Shown: one piece after another, positions 56,560-64,000 of the stretch
How positions within the stretch are numbered: position 1 is the first letter of the stretch
Layout: each line of letters begins with the position of its first letter
NCBI GenBank assembly: GCA_016271365.2
Contig: CM057459.1
Coordinates: forward strand, 817,901,001 to 817,965,000
Source: Neoceratodus forsteri
Lineage: Eukaryota; Chordata; Ceratodontiformes; Ceratodontidae
Length of the DNA stretch: 64,000 nt
Direction of reading: 5' to 3'
Notes under the pieces: model-generated
What the model saw: the letters and a program-made list of their open reading frames with translations, nothing else
What the model was told of the DNA's origin: nothing
Databases searched by the model: none
Translations under genes and position numbers: made by a program

Positions 56560-57150
56560 AGTCCCTGATCCCCCACCCATAATGTAAAAGAATTGTTTCC
56601 ATAGTGTAGAGTCCCTTCCTGTTCCCTGATCTCCTATCCACTGTAATGTACAATAATTGTTTCCATAGTGTAGGGTCCTACCCTGGTCCCCGATCTCCCA
56701 CTCGTACTGCACAATAATCATTTTCATAGTGTAGAGTTCCTTCACAGTCCCCAATCTACCACCTGATCTATTTAAAGATGTTTAATGTAATGTAATGTCC
56801 CACCCCAGTCCCACCCCAGTCCCCAACCTCCCACCCATCTGTTTTCCATAGTGTAGTGTTCCTCCCCGTCACTAATTGCTGCACTGTGATCAAAATAAAC
56901 CCCCTTTTCCATAGAATAGTATCCCAAACCCCTCCCTGCTTCTGATTGTTGCACTGTATTAAAAACAAAACAACTTTTCCATAGCATAGTGTCCCTCCCC
57001 CTTTCTGCCACTGATTGCCACACTGTATTATAAAAAAAAAACTTTTCCATAGTGTAGTGTCCCTTCCCTTCCTCCCCAATCACAGATCCCTGTATAAATA
57101 AACATCTTTTTCATAGTGTAGTGGTTCCTCCCCTCTCCCCTGTCACTGAT
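56560..57150. repeat. Minisatellite, about 65-base units, 8 or more copies
   Basis: TTTCCATAGTGTAG recurs near 56596, 56660, 56721, 56842, 56905, 56975, 57043 and 57110. Between them lie C-rich blocks (CCCTGATCTCC-like). Open frames across it are repeat artefacts. Confidence 0.75.
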
Positions 57151-57799
57151 CTCCATCCACAAATACATACAACCCCATTCCTGGAGATCTACCACAACAC
57201 AGCGACACCAAAGTCGCCGACATCCCCTACATCAACAGACAGTCGGTTTTCCAGTGTGTTTTCTTCAAGGCTGTGCCCTCAATCCCCACCCCTGATATTT
57301 TATTAACCAACTCAAAGTTGGAGTTGTTTCAGGGAGAGGGCAAGACACCAGGAGATGCAGTGCCGGTATCAGCGGGGACCATTACACTGACCTGTCAGTT
57401 TCTGTCGCTGTAATGATCTCCACTGTAAGAGTTTTGTTGTTCAGTTGGTATACCATTCCCTGATAGACTATGGTCCTGCCCCCACCCTGTCAAGAGTGAC
57501 CCACCACCACTCCACCATCCCAATCTTTGGTCAGCGACCAGTACAGACCACCTCTTGCCATCATGGCTGGCCACTGACTGAGCCCTTTTGGAGTGTGTAC
57601 TTATAACTAACCATAATATTATTTGATAAGGATATACATCAAATTCATTTTTTCATAGTGTTTCCTAATTTTTTTTTTTTTATCATTTTAGTTTTATTAG
57701 AAAAGCTACTGAATCAATGCTTTTGTTTAGCCCATAATCACTTCTGGCCCTGAGCATGTAAATCTACCAGCTTTCATGCTAACCCATTTTTGTTCCCAC
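57151..57799. other. Unassigned sequence
   Basis: No gene is recognised. A T-rich run lies at 57668-57680. Confidence 0.35.
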
Positions 57800-58150
57800 C
57801 CCCAAACCACAGTGTACCTTCTCAATTCCCTAAAAGTTTATATCATGAGGTATTTGTGGATTTGCTGTGGTATGTTTAGCTATCGCATAGCTCATGTCTC
57901 TGCATTGTTTTGCACTTACGTGTTTGCCCACCCTTGTTTTAAAAGAATGGGTGGTGCGACCCACATTAAAATTGCCACAACTACAGGTTAATAAATATAC
58001 TACTCCCTCCATTGAGTATGTAATAAAATCTTTAATCTCAATGACCCAACCAGTTGTGTCATTGTAAAGGGATTACATTCTTTAATGTACACACAGTACA
58101 TACATTTACCACAGTTGAAAGTAGCTGTGTGTTTGGGGAGGGGTAACTAC
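57800..58150 (-). pseudogene. Penelope-like element, second GIY-YIG fragment
   Basis: The minus frame 58012-57830 reads GVVYLLTCSCGNFNVGRTTH, then SFKTRVGKH and YAIAKHTTANPQIPH. Just upstream VVNVCTVCTLKNVI (58110-58070) gives the Cys-rich block that precedes GIY-YIG in Penelope-like elements. The sequence is distinct from the fragment at 55.6-56.05 kb, so they are two elements or subfamilies. The central part of the element is absent. Confidence 0.7.
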
Positions 58151-58151
58151 A

Positions 58152-58299
58152 TACAGTGAAGCCCACTAGGATGAAGCACAGTGTCACAGTTTCCTGCATG
58201 ACAAAAGGATTAACTCCCATTGAAACTGCATTGTTTCTTGCAGTAACACTATTGCAGAATTCTGCAGAGCTGGGCTTCATCCTGGCAAGCTTCACTGTA
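58152..58299. mobile_element. Tc1/mariner-type MITE
   Basis: Starts TA-CAGTGAAGC and ends GCTTCACTG-TA. The inverted ends also share AGGATGAAGC after a 5-base difference. The TA at both ends fits a TA target duplication. Length is about 146 bases, with no coding capacity. Confidence 0.6.
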
Positions 58300-60562
58300 G
58301 TAGCTGACTTACTGTTTATACATGGGGCACTCAAGGATACAACATCTTTTATGGTTTTACCACATCTGTATACAAAACTGGATCAGATTTTACAAAGAGG
58401 TGAAGTTTAGGTTCTAAAGACAACATCTGCCAATTATTGAGGATGATGTCTATGACTTTAGAGCTCTGACCAAATATAAAAGTACAACTATGTTTGTGCC
58501 TGACAGTTAATTGACTGAAGAATGAAGTATAAAATGTACACTATGTCATTAACTGTTCAAGTGTCTTAAGTTTTAATTAATTAAGAAAGGTATTTTTGAT
58601 TGTGGAGTATTGTATTTAAGGACACTAAGTTAACTTTGTAATGAACAGAATCTGTTGAAGCCTAGGTTCCGTAGGACAAACGTCATTCTTTAGCGCCGGT
58701 ATGCTGTAATGGCTTTTGGCTGCATATAGTTTATATAGCACGTCTAATTTAATAAACTTTTTTCTACATCTGCTATATTTTGTGAAGATCTTTAGTGGGT
58801 GCTGTGTGTTTCTACTTGTTACTTCTGGAGCATAAACTGCAAACTCATTAAATCCTTTTAAAAGATTTTGCTAAAAAATAGAGTTATAATCATTATTAAT
58901 TTATCTCAGAAAATTATTATCCTATAAATACAAAAACATCTCAAAAGACTGCTTTTAATGAGAGAAATTCATAACTGTTTGTTTCAATGCTGTATGCTGT
59001 TGCATTCAAAAGATAGTGGATAAAGTAATTTTATGTTTAAAAACTGAACTCTAAACAAAGGGAGTGTCCTTGAAAAGAGAGGAGAGCAAACCTCTACATC
59101 ATTTGTATACTACAATCAAAGTTGGTAAAAGTTGTAGGAAATTATGTCAGAACAGTGCTCTGGCTAGAGAAATAAGACTAAGCTCTTAAGGAAACACCTC
59201 TGACTCTTCTAAACTCTTGTGCTGTTATGATATGTGCCTGTGGGCTTGCCAGTGTTATTGTTTAGAGATTTCTGTAAGGCCTAAAGACAAGAGCCACTCC
59301 TGCCTGGTGATTCTTGGACCAGCAAGGAACCAAGCCATTGCTGTGTTTATACCAGAGGTGCTGAGGTCCAGAGCCTGAGGTCTGAGCCTGGAAGAAAACA
59401 AAAATTGCAACAAAGCCAGCCACAATAAAATAGCTTCCTACAGCAGAACTTTTCTACTCCTGGTGCATTAAAGATTTCTTTTTGTGTAATGTACATTTTG
59501 ACTGAAATAATGTTTTGAAGTTCCTGCCAAAACCAAAACAAGGACAGAGACTGTCTATTGATGCCCATCAGTCAATAAACAAGTCTGCAGTGCTGTTTGA
59601 CAACAGATGGGTTCAAAGTCCATGGTTCAAGTGGAACAAAAGTAAAAATAGAAACTGCCACAAAATCCAGTTACTAAAATAAAAAACTTTGCTATCTAGG
59701 GAAAGGAAGAATTCTCATCAGCATTCTGAAATTAAAAAAGAAACAAGACTTCACAGTTAACCAAATGTCTGAGTATTATTCTAATTAATTTTTATAGTAT
59801 TCTAATTGGGCTAAGTTGGGAGGTTGTATGAAAAATTATTTTATTAAATACAGAAGTCTGGGTACATGGTTTGCTTTTAAATTTAAATAATGTAATGTAT
59901 AAATATTTTATGCTCTATAAAGTTTTAAAATAAGTTTTATACAGAATTATAATTCAAGACTAATGTAAAGCATTAGCAAGTTATTATGCAAGAAAGTTAT
60001 GCTATACACAAAAGTATGCTGAAGGCATAATATACAGCTAATACTATTCATTGTGTTGAATACTACTTATTTCTTTGTTGTTTTGCTTTTTCTGAATGCT
60101 TGTTTTGTTTGCTTCCCTAAAACCTTGTTGTTTTATGTTTACATTGCTTTTCATTATGTTTACAAGGTTTTAAATACACAGATTATCAGTAATTAGAAAA
60201 ATTGTACAGTGACAAATATAATCTATTTTCTTATATGCTATATGAAGTGTGACAGAAAAGTTTTTCAGGTTATCCAGAACTTATATAGAATAGGTAAAAA
60301 TAAGATTTGAGCTAATCTGATAATTATTTACATAAATATGCAAATTTTGTGACATGGGTCTAAAGGCCTAGCTAAGTGCCCATAATAAAAATTAGTATCC
60401 TGACCTGTTGTAAAGACAGGCCCAGGTGGCCAACCAGGCAGCTTTCATTCTTTGGCTGGGGGTTTGAATACAGTGCCATGCCCCTAATGACACCCCATCC
60501 AGCTGGGTCATCTAAGTGACATGGGATCACAAAGCATACCAGTTGATATCAAGTGTGGTACT

Positions 60563-60565
<3 letters not shown>
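58300..60565. other. Unassigned AT-rich sequence
   Basis: No gene, RNA or clear repeat is recognised over this 2.2 kb. Short open frames have ordinary composition. Confidence 0.4.

Positions 60566-60615
<50 letters not shown>
60566..60615. repeat. (AT)n microsatellite
   Basis: A 49-base AT run directly before hairpin H7. Confidence 0.9.
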
Positions 60616-60618
<3 letters not shown>

Positions 60619-61040
60619 CTGGTAAAACAGCACCAGTATAATTAGGTAGCATGCACAGGTCTATGTTAAACCCACATTTTGAACCTTCATAACTTTGTAA
60701 CAAGTAAATGAATTTGGATGAAATGTAACTTGCATAATCTCTAGGGTAGGTCTGTTGATGTTCAAAATTTTGTGTGACTCTATTTTGTTATTTGTGAGAT
60801 ACTATATGAAGAGTCACAAAATCCTTAATTTACCATTTTTTTTTGCAGTTTTTGCATCAGCCATATCTCAAAAATAGCTTTATGTACTGAGATGAAATTT
60901 TAGGTAGAAAGCCTTTGTGTCACAGATGTGCCTTGGTGAAAACATATTTATCCCTTCAAAAGTTATTGAAGTTTTATTTTCCCATTATTTCCTATGGAAA
61001 AGTTAAAAGTCCCACATGAAAACAAGCTTGTTTTCACACA
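60616..61040 (-). mobile_element. U-related element starting with hairpin H7
   Basis: Hairpin ATACTGGT - AAAACAGC - ACCAGTAT (60616-60639) next to (AT)n is followed by GTCTATGTTAAACCC, CATAACTTTGTAAC, CACAGATGTGCCTTGGTGAA and CCCATTATTTCCTATGG. This is the same order as U3 (20971 onward) and the element at 27953. No hexamer array is present. Confidence 0.6.
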
Positions 61041-61087
61041 CAGGGTCATATACTTTTGCAGGGAGCCTGATCAGTCCAAGTATCAAA

Positions 61088-61160
61088 AATAAGCAGACTG
61101 CATTATAGGGCTCCCTGTGGCATAGAGGACAAGGGCACAGGGTGAAGCAACCAAGGGTCA
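61088..61160 (+). mobile_element. tRNA-derived SINE head (tentative)
   Basis: GGCTCCCTGTGGCATAGAGG (A-box-like) and GGGTTTCAAGCCC (B-box-like, one extra T) are spaced as in a tRNA gene. The rest does not fold as a functional tRNA. The body is not recognised. Confidence 0.4.
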
Positions 61161-61169
61161 TGGGTTTCA

Positions 61170-62660
61170 AGCCCAGAATGTTCCCTTGATTTTTTTCCCT
61201 CCATCCCAACTGCAGCAAAAAGAGACCGAACATAGCCCTCCCCTTTCTGCAGCAAAGTGGAAAACTGAGACCCCAGTCCCAGTGTCCCAAAGTAGCCATG
61301 TACAGCTTATTAGCCAACATCGGGGTGCCCAGTCCACATGTCAGCAATAGCAATGCCCCCACTTTCTGCATCAAAGTGGGACACTGGGACACCCACTCCC
61401 AATATCCCTAAATAACCCTTTATTTTTTATATTATTAACTGACATCAGGGTGGCCAACCACATGTCAGCAATCCCCCCAGTACAGTGGAACACTGGGGAG
61501 CCCACTCCAGTGCCCTCAGTCATGTTACTCCCCAGACCACTGTGAAACACTGGGGAGTCCACCTCCAGCGTCTCCAAATATTTCTCATCTCTGTAAAAAA
61601 GAAAACAGTCCTCTGACATCTTTTTTTACAAACCCTGTAAAGAAGAAAATGGTCCTTCATTGTCTCCCCATCCATCCTCCATCCCGACCCTCCTACTGAG
61701 CAACCAGCACCCCATACCCCCCTTTTCCCTATACTTACCATTGGAGGTCAGCGGCTGTCATCTTCTGTGGATTGGGACAAGTCTGCACTTTTCAAAGCTG
61801 AACTGTGAACTGAAGAATCAAGGTAAATGCCGTATAATGCCTGTAAGTGGTATTTTGAACTTATGTTGATGTCTCAGCCATTTTTAGGTATTTTTACACC
61901 AAATGTTCAACATGGGCTTTTTGGGACATCACCTCATGAGCACCAGCACTGTCATTTCATTAATCTGTCCCAAAAGGTGATTTTATGGTTGCAATGTGGA
62001 ATCACCTTTTGGGACAGACGAATGAAATGGATAGGATACTGTTCATGAGGTAGGTGCCAAAGCCCTTGTTGAAAATTAGGTAAAAATATGGAAAATGCAT
62101 AAGTTAAGTGAGCATGTTGACATTCTCTTAGGCACACATGTAACTTTGTCAATTTTAATATTTTCACTCCAAATTTTCAACATACATTTTTTCACCACCT
62201 CATGAACAGTAAAGTATTCATTTCTCACATCCTGCCAAAAACATCTTTTTATACCTGTGGCATGGAATGGCACAATCATTGCACAAAATCACCTTTTGGA
62301 CTGATTAGCAAAAAGACAGTGCTACTGTATATGAGGTGGGGTCCCAAAAAGCCTGCGTTGAAAATTTGGAGCAAAAATACCTAAAAATGCCCACATTACA
62401 TGCACTCATTGACATTTTCCTACGCATGCATGTAACTTTATCAATTTTTCATATTTTACAATAAATTTTAAACATAGCCATTTTTTCACACCCCCTCATG
62501 AACACTACAGCTGTCATTTTTCACATCCTGCCCAAAATTACTTTCCTCACCAGTGGCATGGAATGGCGTTTTGCCACAGATTAAGAACTTTTCACCTATG
62601 GGGTTTATGAAGCAGAGTGATAATAAGACTATGTTGAACATTTGGGCCAAACTGTGCAAA
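61170..62660 (+). repeat. P-family repeat, copy 2
   Basis: Same order as 48750-50340: CACTGGGGAGCCCACTCCAG-type tandem blocks (61370-61570), a CTTACCATTGGAGG...GGATTGGGACAAGTCTGC block (61734-61800), a palindrome (about 61885-62095, centred near 61993), then tandem units with TTCAACATA/TTTTCACA and GCACTCATTGACATT blocks. It is more diverged than copy 1. Confidence 0.65.
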
Positions 62661-64000
62661 AATTACAAAGTTATCACACCAACATACATACAGTCCACTA
62701 CGGTCCTTACAGGATGTGGCAGGAAAAGTAAGGGCAAAAAGTTAGCCTTTAAGAAATACAAGGAGATACAAAGAGAGGAAGACAGTGCAATATATCTAGA
62801 AAAAAACAGAGAGGCAGGAAAGGCAGTTTGGAGGGCCAAGGCAAGGACAGAAGGAAATATAGCACACAAACTTAAAAAAGGGGACTAGACCTTCTATAGA
62901 TACATTAGTGAGAAGAGAAGGACCAGAGGAGGGATTTTAAAGCTGTAAGGGAAGGCAGTGGAGGGGGACCAGGAAAAATAATCAATCCTGAACAAATATT
63001 TCTCTTTAGTTTTCATGGAGGAAGAGGAAGGAGTGGCACTATAGCAAGGAATTTGGAAGGGAGGAGAGGGGAGGTTGACAACAGCCCATTCAAGGATGAG
63101 ATAGTCCTTGAAGAACTTAAAAAACTGAAGCTGGATAAGGCAATGAACCAGATGGGATTCACCTCAGAATATTAAAGGAATTGGGGGACACTGTGGCAGC
63201 ACCACTGGTGACCCTTTTCAATAAGTCACTGGAAACAGGGGAGGTTCCAGAGGACTGAAGAAGGGCTGACATTGTCCCTTTCCACAAAAGTGGGAATAGG
63301 GAGGAGGCTGGGAACTACAGACCTGTCAGTCTGACCTCAGTGGTGGGTAAAATGATGGAAATTCTGCTAAAAGAAAGGATAATACAACACCTTGAATCAA
63401 GTGGATCAAGTGGAGCATGACACCTGAGACAACATGGATTCACAGCAGTAAAGTCATGTCAGACTAATCTGACTTGATTTGTTTGACTAGGTCACTAAGG
63501 AGGTGGATTGGGGGGAGCTGTGGAAGTGGCCTACCTTGATTTCAGCAAGGCATTAGATTATCAGTCCACATAGGAGACTTGTAAACAAGCTGGGCAGCCT
63601 GGAACTGGGCACACAAGGTGGCTAACTGGGCAAAACTGGTTGAAGGGTACAACACAGAGGGTGATGGCAAATAGGGCTAAATTCAAAGTAGGGAGGGTGA
63701 CCAGTGGGGTGCTACATGGTTCACTTCTTGGACCAGTGCTGTTTAATATCTACATCAGCGATATTGCAGAGTGACTAGAATGGAAAGTATGCCTCTTTGC
63801 AGATGACACAAAGATCTGTAACAAGGTGGATAGTCCTGGAGGGTGGAGAAAATGAGGAGGGACCTAGCTAAAACAAAAGAGTGGTCCAGAGTATTGCAAC
63901 TAGGATTCAATTTGAAGAAGCTTCAAAATCATGCACTTGAGTGCAAAAACCCAGAGGAGGACTACATGATAAAGGAGGAGATATTAGTGGCCACAAGACA
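62661..64000 (+). pseudogene. CR1-type LINE, linker and RT, frameshifted
   Basis: The first part (KKLAFKKYKEIQREEDSAIY, ...NREAGKAVWRAKARTE...) is the linker between endonuclease and RT of CR1-group LINEs. The RT follows with SGNREEAGNYRPVSLTSVVG (about 63287), a VAYLDFSKAL block (63525), and LFAD-DTKIC, where FADD lies at 63796-63807. The frame breaks at several stops (for example 62886, 63258, 63417, 63769). It continues past the right edge. The copy is non-functional. Confidence 0.8.

Noticed and set aside
56560..57150. Long minus-strand frames (56754-56320, 57079-56768) as genes
   Set aside because: Their peptides repeat with the 65-base minisatellite unit and match no family.
58300..60565. 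Host exons in the unassigned AT-rich stretch
   Set aside because: No frame longer than about 75 codons, no recognisable domain and no paired splice signals supporting an exon.
61088..61160. Functional tRNA gene
   Set aside because: Only A- and B-box-like motifs are present. No clover-leaf with a proper acceptor stem could be drawn, so it is listed as a SINE head.

Overview
This window looks like non-coding, transposon-packed DNA from a vertebrate, probably one with a large repeat-rich genome such as an amphibian, lungfish or similar. The basis is the mix of CR1-type and L2/Rex1-like LINEs, Penelope-like elements with GIY-YIG domains, a Helitron with Rep and helicase domains, tRNA-headed SINEs with a LINE-like tail, and long (AT)n tracts. 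The species cannot be named from the sequence. I recognise no host gene, rRNA, functional tRNA or CRISPR array. Almost every open frame is a decayed mobile-element fragment.

Layout. 1-10.4 kb is a nest of minus-strand LINEs: LINE A (RT at 1-1305, endonuclease at 8130-9310) is split by LINE B (1306 to about 6.4 kb, plus a monomer array to 7.5 kb). LINE B is itself split by a LINE C tail (1342-1925), and a short CR1 piece sits at 9.3-9.76 kb. 11.9-13.6 kb is a GC-rich element containing a roughly 460-base palindrome. 14.6-26.7 kb is a cluster of one repeat family (called U here) in both orientations. Each full unit runs (AT)n, a palindrome, a degenerate hexamer array, a block of quasi-repeats, and usually a terminal hairpin that abuts another (AT)n. 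Related hairpins recur at 27.95, 41.94, 42.55 and 60.6 kb.

26.9-35.2 kb holds a LINE 3' end, a U-related element, a possible Myb/SANT-like pseudogene, a MITE, a 31-base minisatellite and a SINE. 35.2-41.75 kb is a decayed plus-strand Helitron. It reads in order as a Cys-rich N-terminus, a Rep (HUH and two Tyr) domain, a PIF1-like helicase, and an unexpected C-terminal region resembling a ubiquitin-specific protease (USP/C19).

42.5-50.9 kb has an inverted duplication, LINE and CR1 remnants, and a tandem array interrupted by a LINE insertion with a 6-base target duplication. 51.4-55.2 kb is a LINE with three roughly 393-base TATA-bearing monomers upstream of ORF1, broken by a SINE and an internal deletion. 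55.6-58.3 kb has two Penelope-like GIY-YIG fragments around a minisatellite and a mariner-type MITE. 60.5-62.7 kb has another U-related hairpin element, a SINE-like head and a second copy of the palindromic repeat seen at 49 kb. The window ends inside a CR1 LINE (62.66-64.0 kb).

The strongest leads are the U family with its hexamer arrays and covarying terminal hairpin, which fits a non-autonomous Helentron-like design, and the Helitron carrying a USP-like domain. Whether the second mobilises the first is inference. All domain calls come from reading translated motifs by eye, with no database search.
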